Below, piece after piece: positions 20,441 to 35,277 of a DNA stretch of 64,000 nt. Position 1 is the first letter of the stretch, and every line of letters starts with the position of its first letter. Position numbers and translations under genes: made by a program. The DNA lies in the NCBI GenBank assembly GCA_023700245.1, contig JAJPRE010000006.1:1-64000 (forward strand). Reading direction: 5' to 3'. The notes beneath the pieces were generated by a model. That model did no database searches. It was not told the DNA's origin and saw only the letters and a list, made by a program, of their open reading frames with translations. Source of the stretch: Candidatus Thalassarchaeaceae archaeon. Lineage in GTDB: Archaea > Thermoplasmatota > Poseidoniia > Poseidoniales > Thalassarchaeaceae.

Positions 20441-21962
20441 GCGGTACCTTTAGTTTTTGGCTACAATCTGGACAATCCAACATATCCACAGTAGATGAAA
20501 CAACCGTTATATCATATTGAGTTTCTTGATTATCTTGTTTAACATTTGTAATATTATCTTCAGCACCTGCATTATCATCTTTAATATCAAAATTTGATAT
20601 ACAAGACGGGCATCTTACCATCCCAATATGATTAACCGGAATGTTTAATCTTTGTTCGCAAAGAGGGCATAAAATCTCTCTTTTATTTTTATTAGGAGAT
20701 ATTGTAGAATTCTTGGATTTTCTAGGAGGCCTAAAATTAGAGGCAGGATTGGTGCTTGGAGTCCTATTAGATACTGCACTAATTACGACTTTGCCAATTA
20801 AAACTGCAGATAAGCCAAATACTGATCCATAAAATAATGAATAATAATCAATAACATAAGAATCGGATTGTCCAGAAATCGAGGGCGTGACAAAAACCCA
20901 ATCTCCGCCAGAATAAGATTCAGAAATCCATATTATAGTAGTATTTACAAGTTGGACATAGTTCCAATTCTCAATATTTATTGTACCTGTATAACTACCT
21001 CCAGAAGATAATGGTGATAGGCGCTCTTCATGAATAATTGTTTGATCGGGCATTATAATTCTTACAATACCTGCTTCAGTGGCACTGTTACCGTTATTTA
21101 TTATTGTATATTCAAAAGATAAGTTTTCACCCAATGAAGGATTTTTTGGGTAATAATCATCAATATTTAAATCGATATCTGCAAATGGGATAATGACATC
21201 AAGCGACGTAGTATTTATTGAATTTTCAATTGAATTGAACCATGAAAGAGGAATGGCCTCTATTGCTAAGGTTGAGAAATCAGGATTACCAAGATTCACC
21301 GATAATAGCCTAAATCCATTGTCCATCACTAATTTTGATGAATATAGGATATCTTCAGGTTCCAATTCATTAAAGATATTTAATAAAATTGGCCTAGCTA
21401 CCCCATTTGAAAGATATAATGACAAATCTAATTTTAAAGATGAAGATAAATCCCATTCGTAAGAATCATATGAAAGAACTAATGATTGTGATTCCAATAT
21501 TTCAACATTGAATGAGCCATTAAGGCCGGGATCAATTCCGCCCATTGGGCTATAAACATACCACATGAATTCCACATTTCCAACAATTTCAGGTAAAAAA
21601 ATAGTAGAAAGTTCTTTACTTGAACCGGGCATAATTTTAATATCATCACCAAAAAATAAAATTTCATTGCTTACATCCTCAATTATCAAACGAACGGTAT
21701 CATTGTATTGACCTGAATTATGTATTAGTATTGATGCTACGCCAGAATCGCCTAAGTGTAAAGGCTCTCCTATGATAGTAATTTCATCAGATCCTGCGTT
21801 TGTAATATTATAAGAATCTACTTTAGATGCATTGAATGATTCTTTTGATAAATTTGAATATGAAATTGAATCTAATATAAAGTTATTAGAATGAATTAAA
21901 ATAAAGAATACTAGAGTTAAAATAGTTAATAAATTAACAAAGACCGTCTTATTACTCCCCAT
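20367..21962 (-). CDS. CARDB-like exported/TM protein with two cytoplasmic zinc ribbons
   Basis: Signal, repeated beta domains, TM, then CPLCEQRL...CPSC and CPDCSQKL...CPAC. Confidence 0.7.
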   Translation of the reverse strand: MGSNKTVFVNLLTILTLVFFILIHSNNFILDSISYSNLSKESFNASKVDSYNITNAGSDEITIIGEPLHLGDSGVASILIHNSGQYNDTVRLIIEDVSNEILFFGDDIKIMPGSSKELSTIFLPEIVGNVEFMWYVYSPMGGIDPGLNGSFNVEILESQSLVLSYDSYEWDLSSSLKLDLSLYLSNGVARPILLNIFNELEPEDILYSSKLVMDNGFRLLSVNLGNPDFSTLAIEAIPLSWFNSIENSINTTSLDVIIPFADIDLNIDDYYPKNPSLGENLSFEYTIINNGNSATEAGIVRIIMPDQTIIHEERLSPLSSGGSYTGTINIENWNYVQLVNTTIIWISESYSGGDWVFVTPSISGQSDSYVIDYYSLFYGSVFGLSAVLIGKVVISAVSNRTPSTNPASNFRPPRKSKNSTISPNKNKREILCPLCEQRLNIPVNHIGMVRCPSCISNFDIKDDNAGAEDNITNVKQDNQETQYDITVVSSTVDMLDCPDCSQKLKVPLGKRPVRARCPACRSEFMATEGVE

Positions 21963-22028
21963 GTCTCGACCCTCTAAGTATGACCGTATGAATGAAACCC
22001 TTATTGGTTAACTCATAGAACCATTTTA

Positions 22029-22877
22029 ATGGTTAATTTAATTCGACGCACTATGGAAATAGGCGCTCTGCTGAATGTTACTCCTCAGGAAATCGCCGAA
22101 CAGTTACTAACAAGAAGAAAAGTATTAAGAGAACAATTACCAAATATCATAAAAACTCTGGATGGAGAATCAGAATCTTTATCGCCAAAAGTAACAAAAA
22201 TCAAGGAAAAAAACGACAAAAATAAAATTGAAATCTCGAAGTATAAGGAACTTAGAGACGGATTGCAATCAGAAGCTAGAGCCATTTTAGATGAAATTAA
22301 ATTAATTCAAGAAGAATTATCAATTTCGGGTAATATGATTAATTTAGATCCGAAATGGAAAAAGGAAAGGATGTGGGAAGAACTGCAGGATATTGAATTT
22401 AAAATTCAGACAATGGCATTAGATCAAAAATCTGAAAAAAAAATGATTGAAGCAAGGAAAAGAATCCTACAACAGAATGAAGAATGGTTGAAAGAAAGAA
22501 AAGTTTCTAATCCAAAAATGGCAATCTATATAGAAAAAAGAAAAAAGATGAATTCACTATATAAAGATGCAGATAAATCACATTTAGAAATGATTAAGCG
22601 CGTACAAAAAGGTGAACCCATACATGCAAAGTACATTTTATTAAAGGATGAATTTATAGATATCAATAGGCAAAAAGATAGAGCAAAGGAATTGTTCAAA
22701 AATTCAGATAGAGATGTTTTATTTTGGGAAAATATAATTTCTGAAGGACTGGATGACTTGTTACAATCTGCAAATAGTGTCAAAGAAGGTTCTCCATCAA
22801 CATTTGTATCAAAAAAGAAATCAATTAATAAAATTAAATTATCAAAGCCCATAATTAAGGAGGCAGAAGAGGAATGA
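22029..22877 (+). CDS. Coiled-coil protein
   Basis: 282 aa charged heptad-rich. Confidence 0.65.
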   Translation: MVNLIRRTMEIGALLNVTPQEIAEQLLTRRKVLREQLPNIIKTLDGESESLSPKVTKIKEKNDKNKIEISKYKELRDGLQSEARAILDEIKLIQEELSISGNMINLDPKWKKERMWEELQDIEFKIQTMALDQKSEKKMIEARKRILQQNEEWLKERKVSNPKMAIYIEKRKKMNSLYKDADKSHLEMIKRVQKGEPIHAKYILLKDEFIDINRQKDRAKELFKNSDRDVLFWENIISEGLDDLLQSANSVKEGSPSTFVSKKKSINKIKLSKPIIKEAEEE

Positions 22878-23845
22878 GTGAATTATCATCAAATGAAACT
22901 AGTGATGGAATAAAAGATATGGATTTATCTAATATAAAATCATTAAAGCAAGATTTAATTAATCAACTAGAAGTTGGTGAGCAGCAGTTTAGAGATTTAG
23001 TAGAAGATAGGAGAAATCAAATTGATATTGTGAAAACATTGAGAAATGCGGTAAAGGAAGTAGAATCAATGGATGATGGAAGAAGGGAATTATTAAAAGA
23101 ATTTCATGGATTTAGGAAGGCGGCGGAAATAGCTAAAGATTTAAGAGATAAAGTCAATAAATTAATTCCTCCTCCAAGTGACATATTAGAAAAATGGATA
23201 GTGAAATCTCATAATAGCCTAACTACATTACCTAATGACTTAACCGAACTGCCTACACTACCAAGGGAAAAGGATATTTTCAAACGTTTTTTCGAATTAC
23301 AAGTATGCATATTGAAGAAGAAAGAATCTGAAAATGCACATATAGAATATGTTAGCAATATTGAGAAGTTGAGAGAAGTATCTAAGAAATTAGATTTGCA
23401 CAGAGAAGAGAAAGAAAAGAACATATCAGAAATTGTTGATGATATTGGAGAGGGTGAAAATTCCGTCTCGAGAAAAGATGTTAGAAAAATTAGCAAAAAA
23501 ATTACTGGAATAGATAAGAAGTTGGATTCCCTTAAGGAGGAACGTACTCAAATACGGGATGAATTAAATAAAATAAAAATAATATTGAAACAAAGTAATA
23601 GTAAAGTTAGAAAAATTTCGATTAATGAAGTTAAAGAAAAAATAAAGGTAGGTAGCTCATTAGATGCATCTGAATTCGAAGCTTTGCTCCATGATGGAAA
23701 TCTGTCCGGAATTGGGTCAATTAATAATGATAAAAATATGAAGACAAATAAAAAACAAACTCAGAAAAGAAAAATGAGAAAGTTAGGATCTACGCAGAGG
23801 AAATCAAGGCGAGGCAATACTGCAGCACTTAGAGAAAATGATTGA
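22874..23845 (+). CDS. Coiled-coil protein with basic tail
   Basis: 323 aa; 4-nt overlap with previous ORF; tail QKRKMRKLGSTQRKSRRG. Confidence 0.7.
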   Translation: MSELSSNETSDGIKDMDLSNIKSLKQDLINQLEVGEQQFRDLVEDRRNQIDIVKTLRNAVKEVESMDDGRRELLKEFHGFRKAAEIAKDLRDKVNKLIPPPSDILEKWIVKSHNSLTTLPNDLTELPTLPREKDIFKRFFELQVCILKKKESENAHIEYVSNIEKLREVSKKLDLHREEKEKNISEIVDDIGEGENSVSRKDVRKISKKITGIDKKLDSLKEERTQIRDELNKIKIILKQSNSKVRKISINEVKEKIKVGSSLDASEFEALLHDGNLSGIGSINNDKNMKTNKKQTQKRKMRKLGSTQRKSRRGNTAALREND

Positions 23846-23874
23846 AATAAATAATCTAATTAGTATTAACTTAT

Positions 23875-24768
23875 ATGAGTTTACAAAGCCCGTTAAAACA
23901 TAGAAGGTGCAGTTCAATGAATTATGCTGAGGTAGGTAAGATATTCACTCCCCTTTGCGATAGTATAAAAATAGAATTAAGCATAAATAAAGAACAAAGA
24001 GATGAATGGAACAATAGAGTAAGGAAACATCTCGATATGAGAAATGAAGTTAATGTACAAGTAAAGGAATTAATCACAGAAGTTCAAAAACAGAAGGTTT
24101 TGAGGGATGCTGCCAATATCAAGGTTAAAGATTTGAAAGAGTCAAGATTTGAAAAGTCAGAGAAATTAAAAACGATTAGAACTCAATTGAGAGAACTCAT
24201 AGAATTAGAAGGCGACCAACCAGATAAAAAGTCCGGCCCAGATCCTAGGAAATTAAAATCTGAAATGGAAAAGTTAGAGATGAGTTATGAGAGAGGGGCA
24301 TTTTCAGGAAAAAAGGAAAAAGAATTTTATAGCAGAATGAAGGAACTCTCTAGGCTATTAAAGGTATCAAAATCTCAAAGCAGAGAAGACGGTGTTGGAT
24401 CATTGAAAAGGCAACAGAGAGAAGCAAAATTTGCACAGGCCAGTGCCCATGAAGAAGTAGTCGTAGCAGTAAAAGATGCGCAAGAAGCTCATGATCTAAT
24501 GATGGAACTTTCTGAAGAAGTTGATAGACTTAGGGCAATTGCAAATAAATCACAAATGGAAGTGACTGTCTCCAAGAGAGAAGCAGATATAATGCATAAT
24601 AGATATGTAGTATCTTTGAGGTGCATACATTCAATGCAAGATATTTTAAATCAATTAAAATCAGATTCTGGAGATGAAGATAGAGTTGGAATTTCAGATT
24701 TGATGACCAGATTAATGTCCGGAGATACCTTATCAACTGACGAGTTAATGTCTTTGCAAAGAAATTAA
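23875..24768 (+). CDS. Coiled-coil protein
   Basis: 297 aa; C-terminal DLMTRLMSGDTLSTDELMSLQRN. Confidence 0.7.
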   Translation: MSLQSPLKHRRCSSMNYAEVGKIFTPLCDSIKIELSINKEQRDEWNNRVRKHLDMRNEVNVQVKELITEVQKQKVLRDAANIKVKDLKESRFEKSEKLKTIRTQLRELIELEGDQPDKKSGPDPRKLKSEMEKLEMSYERGAFSGKKEKEFYSRMKELSRLLKVSKSQSREDGVGSLKRQQREAKFAQASAHEEVVVAVKDAQEAHDLMMELSEEVDRLRAIANKSQMEVTVSKREADIMHNRYVVSLRCIHSMQDILNQLKSDSGDEDRVGISDLMTRLMSGDTLSTDELMSLQRN

Positions 24769-25727
24769 TTTAAAAATTTATATGTTTTACCATTTATTCC
24801 ATGTAAAATAGTTGGTATTGTAAGATTTAAAATCCAGGCAGAAATAAATATGTATTGAAAGTCAAGTTCAGCCTTGTCCGCATTAAATCGCCAATTTTGA
24901 AGCATCATACTTCTTGTCATCCCTCCGGATAATTTAGGTTTACCTTGTCTTTTTTCAGATAAAATATCTACTAATAAGTTTATTATTTGATTATCACCTT
25001 TCCATGCCATCCTATTTGGTTCCAATATCCTTAATGAAGGTATAAATTCCAGCTTATCGTTATCATCATATTCATATATTTTATTAGACCATGAATCTTC
25101 TATTATTTTCCAATTATGTTCTTCAAAATCACCATTTGAATTTTTAAGTTCGCCATTAATAAACCATATTTTACACTTTAATAAAACAGGAGTTATTCGT
25201 ACATCGGAAAATGAATTATCGTTAAGCCATTTCTTAATGTCTATAGTGGGCTTTAAAGCTACAGATTCGAATTCATTAAATATTTTATTTGAAGATTTGT
25301 CTATTTCATCACTTAAATTCTCATCATAACCATGAGTATCTGCAGGGATGATTATTCCTGATAAAACCGCCTTACCAATCCATTGGGCTAATTTATCAGG
25401 ACCCCAAATAATTACATTTTGTAATATTTCTAAATATTTTAATAATTCAGGTTTAAATCCTCTTTCAGATATTAATAAATGATTACCTGAAGGTGCGTCG
25501 ACACTCCATCTCTCAATTTCTGATTTATTTATACTAGTTATGCCATTAGATATATGCCAAATATATGTTGGACCAGTTGTTGATCTTGGTAAATCTGGAA
25601 ATGAATCAACCATCCCTATAATTTTTATATCTGTAATTTCATATATATTATCTAATCTTTTAAAATTAGGATAATGAGAGATAATAATCTTAGTAATTAT
25701 TGATTCCACGAGTGACCCAAGGGCCAA
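24765..25727 (-). CDS. Hypothetical protein
   Basis: 320 aa, no family recognised. Confidence 0.6.
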   Translation of the reverse strand: MALGSLVESIITKIIISHYPNFKRLDNIYEITDIKIIGMVDSFPDLPRSTTGPTYIWHISNGITSINKSEIERWSVDAPSGNHLLISERGFKPELLKYLEILQNVIIWGPDKLAQWIGKAVLSGIIIPADTHGYDENLSDEIDKSSNKIFNEFESVALKPTIDIKKWLNDNSFSDVRITPVLLKCKIWFINGELKNSNGDFEEHNWKIIEDSWSNKIYEYDDNDKLEFIPSLRILEPNRMAWKGDNQIINLLVDILSEKRQGKPKLSGGMTRSMMLQNWRFNADKAELDFQYIFISAWILNLTIPTILHGINGKTYKFLN

Positions 25728-25770
25728 AAGAATATCAATAAACCGCTAATAATTACAGTAAGAGTTACAT

Positions 25771-26067
25771 CTATACATTTTGAGGTAGAGTTAGTAATTC
25801 ACTTTGACCTGGATCGACAATACACAATGCACTGACAGGAAATGGCTTAGCGCATGCTGCTCCAAGTTGCCTATTCACCATCATTACTTGATGTACAGTA
25901 ACATCAGGGTGATTATTTTTTAAATCAGATATATAATTTGCAGGACAGTTAGCAGCGACTAAAATCATCCTTGCATCTCCTTTAGAACAGGCGCTCAAAG
26001 CCTGCCTTTGACCAAATAGTATTGTTCCAGTATTCATTCCTTGTTTTAATTGACGTATTAAATCCAT
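25771..26067 (-). CDS. rpl30e: Ribosomal protein L30e
   Basis: GTILFGQRQALSACSKGDARMILVAANCPANYISDL; next to rpoA2. Confidence 0.92.
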   Translation of the reverse strand: MDLIRQLKQGMNTGTILFGQRQALSACSKGDARMILVAANCPANYISDLKNNHPDVTVHQVMMVNRQLGAACAKPFPVSALCIVDPGQSELLTLPQNV

Positions 26068-26081
26068 ATTTATATTCCTCC

Positions 26082-30738
<4,657 letters not shown>

Positions 30739-30742
<4 letters not shown>

Positions 30743-33700
30743 CTTTGGTCCTCCAGTTCTAATCTCATAGCGACACCTAAACTTTTCATCTCATCCAGTA
30801 AAAGTTTGAATGCATAAGAAGTTTGTATTTTGTAAACTTCTGCACCATCACCATGAATTGGAGAGACGTATGTCCTCTTCCTAGGGTCATACCAAGCGAT
30901 ATGCCCTGATTGCGCGCATACGAATAAATCTATACCATCTGATTCACCAAGTAATCTATCTTTAATGACCATTGACGCACCATGTGAAATCAGGCAATCT
31001 CTCTCCATTTCTCCAAATCTTAATCCTCCCTGTCTAGCACGCCCTTCAGTTGGCTGTCTTGTCAGGATCTGAACTCTACCTCTACTCCTGGCATGTAATT
31101 TACTACTTACCAAGTGATGTAATCTTTGATAGTAAATAACACCGACGAATACTTCAGCTGGATACGATTCACCAGTCTCACCATTTACCATAGACTCTCT
31201 GCCAGTGTGGTTAAATCCATTTCTTAGAAGTCCTGACCGGAGAGATTCTTCTTTTTCACCGGTGAATGCGGTACCGTCAACTCTTCTAGTTTCCATAGAT
31301 CCGACCTTTCCTCCAATCATCTCTAAAACGTGAGCCACAGTCATCCTAGAAGGGATCGCGTGAGGATTAATTAATATGTCTGGAATTACACCATCTTCGG
31401 TGAAAGGCATATCTTCTTGATCGACTAATCTTCCAATAATTCCTTTTTGACCGTGCCTACTAGCAAATTTATCTCCCAATTCAGGGATTTTATTACTTCT
31501 AAGTGTTATTCTAACTAATCTTCCAGAATCAAGAGATTCTGTAACGAATACGTTATCGACCCATCCGTATTCTCCATGTCTAACATTCATCGAAGATTCA
31601 CGCCTTTCTTGCGCCTGCAAAAAAGCGCCATGCGCTTCTTCCAAGAATCTAGGTGGACTAGTCTTACCTACTAATACAGGATTCTCCCCTTTGGCCGTAG
31701 ATAGGAATGTTTCAGGTATTGGCAATCCATCTCTTTCCAAGTGAGAATATGAGTCCCATGATTTTAGGCCTTTAATTTCATCTAGACCAGTTCCTGGTAT
31801 TTCTATTCTCTCTTCTTGCCCTCCGGGAAATCTTTTATTTTCAGCATTATATGTCCTCATAAATGAGGATCTGCCCATTGATCTTTCAACTGATGCTTTG
31901 TTCATTACAATGGCATCCTGCATGTTGTATCCGTGATAACTCATAATTGCAACAACTAGATTCTGGCCACCGGGCCTTTGATTGAATTTAGTAGAATCCA
32001 TAGCTCTTGTTCCTACAATTGACCTTTGTGGATAATGCATAATATGCGCCCTTGTATCTGGCCTTAAACGGTAATTTGCGCTAGACAATCCTAGACTTTG
32101 TTTTACCATAGCTGTTCCACCTGTGACTCTAGGAGTAGAGTTATGCTCAGGATATGGAATTAAAGATGCGCAAACTCCCAAAATCAATTGTGGATCTATT
32201 TCCACATGGGTGAAAATTAAAACAGTATTGCCTTTCTTCTCTTTTCTTTTTAGTGCATCAATATCATTTTGGTAGTAATTTAATGGTATTTTGAATTTTT
32301 CAACTATAGTTTTACCACTTGGAAGTTGAATTTCAGCGGCTAATTTGGCATGAGAGATATCATGTTCTCCGAGATTAAGCCACTCAACTTTATCGGGATT
32401 AATGGGTCTTTTATTCTTGGGTGAATGGGAAGGCAAATCGTATGGCCTTGGAGCAATTAAAAGATCTTCTTCTTCTTCTGCATCTACCCATTCTACTACT
32501 CCACTTCTAACTAGATCATTGAAATCTAGTTCATTAGATCTAAGCGCATCAAGATGTGCTTTAGATAGAGTTAAGCTTCCATTTTCAATTACTAATAATG
32601 GTCTGAGAATTCGTCCACGGTCAGTATTAATAAATACATCTTTATTTTCTGTATCATGTCTAATGCTAACTTCATGCCTAATTTTACCTTGCCTTCTGCG
32701 GCGCTTAAATTGGCTAACTAACTTCTGAGGCCTTTTATGTAATCCAAATATATCACCATTTACATGGACTCTCGAACCATCTGCCCACCCTTCAGGATTA
32801 TCATTAACGCCAGTTTCCTTTAATAATTCTTTAACATCTCCTTCTGCTACTTCCTCAGAAACGTCAATCATTTGTGCTGCATTCTTAACTAGTCCACAAT
32901 TTTGTCCTTCTGGAGTTTCGTTAGGGCATAATCTACCCCATTGCGTAGGATGTAAATCACGTGCTTCGAAATGCGGTTGACTTCTAACTAGCGGACTTGT
33001 TACTCTCCTCATATGAGACAGTGCAGAGAGGAATGTAGTCCTGTCCAATAATTGACTAACTCCGGAACGTCCTCCGACCCAATTTCCAGTAGCAAGTGCA
33101 TGCATTATTTTAGAGGTTAAAACATCTGGCCTCAAGCATGAGTTTATTTTTAATTCTCTTTTACGATTGTGATGTCTTTCTAATTGATATTTTAGATCTC
33201 TAGCCAACTGTTGTAAGCTAACTCTGAATAAATCTTCGATTAAATCTCCTGCTAAACGAACCCTTTTATTTGCATAATGATCTTTATCATTTGGATCTTT
33301 GTTATTAATCGCCATCTCTAAGACTTGTCTGACAATTCTACCTAAGAAGATTGCTTTCTTCTGTCGGTGTTCATAAGCTGCGCCCAGATGAGGTAGTAAT
33401 TCTTTGTCAAGTAGATTTTGAATTCTTGATTCTCGATATTCTTTTTGTTGTCCTGCTGCGAACTTCTTTTCTAGCCAAGCCAATGCTTCTTCTTCATTCT
33501 CAACACCATATTCTTCGTTATCCTTAACATCATTAAGGTTAGCTACTGTATATTTCATTGCTTCGACCGGTCCGGCTATTGAAGAGAATATTTCCCTATC
33601 ATTGGACATCCCTAATGCCCTCATCAAAAGTACCACTGGAATTGCCGTAGTTCCTGCACTTGGAATTTTTACCATTAGCATTCCATCTCTTCGCTTTTCG

Positions 33701-34428
33701 ACATTTAACGGTTTACGAACACCATCTTTTTGTGAAAATATTTTTGCGACTTCTGTATCATGGGCATATTTTTTATTCCTTTCTACTGTAACTCTATTTG
33801 GTGCTAAATCTTCCATCGATATGAGTACTCTCTCTGTACCGTTTATTATGAAATACCCACCTGGATCAACTGGATCTTCGCCAAATTTTCGTAATAATTT
33901 AACATATTGTTCTGCGTCTTCAGGAGATGTATCGGGAGATAATTTTCTATTTGAATCAATATTGTTAGCGTGTAAATTACATCTTGCAGACCTAACCATT
34001 ATTGGAAGGTTTCCTATGTGTACATTCTTTTCGTCCATATATCCTAAATCAGCACCAGGAGATGGAGGTAAATCATCCCTGTATATTCTAAAATCTAGAT
34101 ATACGGGTGCAAAATATGTTAATTTCCTTAGTCTACATTCCATAGGAGTTGCAGGGTGTTCTGCACCGTTGGCTTCCCTAATAGTTGGTTGACCTAATCT
34201 AATATTTTTTACTCTGACAACTATTTCTTTTTCTAAAACATCCAGTTTGATTAATCCTCCTTCGGCCTCATCGACTTCAAAATCATCGCTACCAATTCTA
34301 ATGTTTCTTACGATTTTTTCCATCCTACTTGACTTACCATCTGATAGCGGGATGCAATCATTATACGATGCGAGTTGGTGATTTACTAAACTTCTTTTAT
34401 CAAAATAACTTTTTACAATTTCTTTCAT
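30739..34428 (-). CDS. rpoB: RNA polymerase subunit B (single chain)
   Basis: 1229 aa; GYNMQDAIVMNKASVERSMGRSSF, GDKFASRHGQKGI. Confidence 0.98.
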
Positions 34429-34441
34429 CTAAATAACTCCC

Positions 34442-35029
34442 TTAAGCTCTCTCCACTACTAATCTGAAGGCAATACTTGTGCCTGCTGATCTACTATATC
34501 TTTTTACTTTCATTACCCTGTTAGTAAGCCAACCGGCCAACAAAGTATCATCTTCAGCCTCTGTCATTTCTTTAATTGCCTGAACTGCAGGATCTGTAAT
34601 AAGAATTTTTGGCAATAATTCTTTTGCAAGTCTATCTTTACCTTCGAAATCTTTTTCCATTAAGTTCCATGGAGACAGTTCGTTTTCCTCATCTTCAATC
34701 GGTACTAGTTCATGATGAGGGACCAATATGTGATTCAGAACATTAAATCTATCATCGCCCTGCGGTATATCTTCGTCCAAGAGAGCATTTCTAGAAATTG
34801 TTATTCTGCCACTTCTACTTCTTTTTCTAGAAGCCATTTGTTCTCGGATTACAGCCATAATAATTTCTAAATCGGCACTCCCCAATTCAAGATCAACCTT
34901 TTTTGCGACTTGTTCGACGGTCATCCTTTTTATGGCGTCCATATTGGCATCATCGGCTAATTTATGAGCCCTATCTTCAGGTACACCTAGTTCTATCAGC
35001 CTTTTTTTAGTTGAACTTTTTACTGCCAT
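34442..35029 (-). CDS. rpoH: RNA polymerase subunit H (Rpo5) with N-terminal accessory domain
   Basis: HILVPHHELVPIEDE...KILITDPAVQAI...RSAGTSIAFRLVVERA; upstream of rpoB. Confidence 0.93.
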   Translation of the reverse strand: MAVKSSTKKRLIELGVPEDRAHKLADDANMDAIKRMTVEQVAKKVDLELGSADLEIIMAVIREQMASRKRSRSGRITISRNALLDEDIPQGDDRFNVLNHILVPHHELVPIEDEENELSPWNLMEKDFEGKDRLAKELLPKILITDPAVQAIKEMTEAEDDTLLAGWLTNRVMKVKRYSRSAGTSIAFRLVVERA

Positions 35030-35080
35030 ATTCGCCTTCCCCTTACCTGCAAAAAAGCATGAACCAAGAGCTTAGTCAGG

Positions 35081-35154
35081 CGGGCCTGACGGGATTCGAA
35101 CCCGCGGCCGACGGGTTAAAAGCCCGTCGCTCTACCTGACTAAGCTACAGGCCC
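35081..35154 (-). tRNA. tRNA-Lys(TTT)
   Basis: Reverse strand GGGCCTG...CAGGCCCG, anticodon arm ACGGG-CTTTTAA-CCCGT, T-arm GCGGGTTCGAATCCCGT. Confidence 0.96.
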
Positions 35155-35214
35155 ATAGCATATGCTGGGCTATCAGCCGTCCTAGGAGGGGTTTAAGAAT
35201 CTAACTAACCAAGC

Positions 35215-35275
35215 AGCGCCGAGAGCTGAGGAAGCTCCCTATACTGCAACAGGGAATACGCATCGATAGGGCGCT
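35215..35275. other. Candidate compact structured RNA between tRNA-Lys and the methyltransferase/biotin ligase gene
   Basis: Pairings agcgcc/ggcgct, gagct/agctc, ccctat/ataggg (partly mutually exclusive at junction nucleotides). Confidence 0.35.
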
Positions 35276-35277
35276 TA

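Noticed and set aside
22029-24768. SMC/Rad50-type ATPase in the coiled-coil cluster
   Set aside because: No Walker A, Walker B or ABC signature motifs in any of the three proteins.
33602-34192. 196-aa plus-strand ORF antisense to rpoB, and similar antisense ORFs within rpoA1, trpS, pdxS and asnB
   Set aside because: Shadow ORFs opposite strongly conserved coding sequence, with no independent motif.
35215-35275. TPP riboswitch (CTGAGGA and GCATCGATAGGG resemble CUGAGA and GCGUAGGG)
   Set aside because: The CTGAGGA lies in a hairpin loop rather than the expected junction, the helix order does not match, and the downstream gene is not thiamine-related.
35215-35275. Functional tRNA gene
   Set aside because: Acceptor-like and D-arm-like pairing exist but there is no T arm, the segment is too short, and the anticodon stem is poor.
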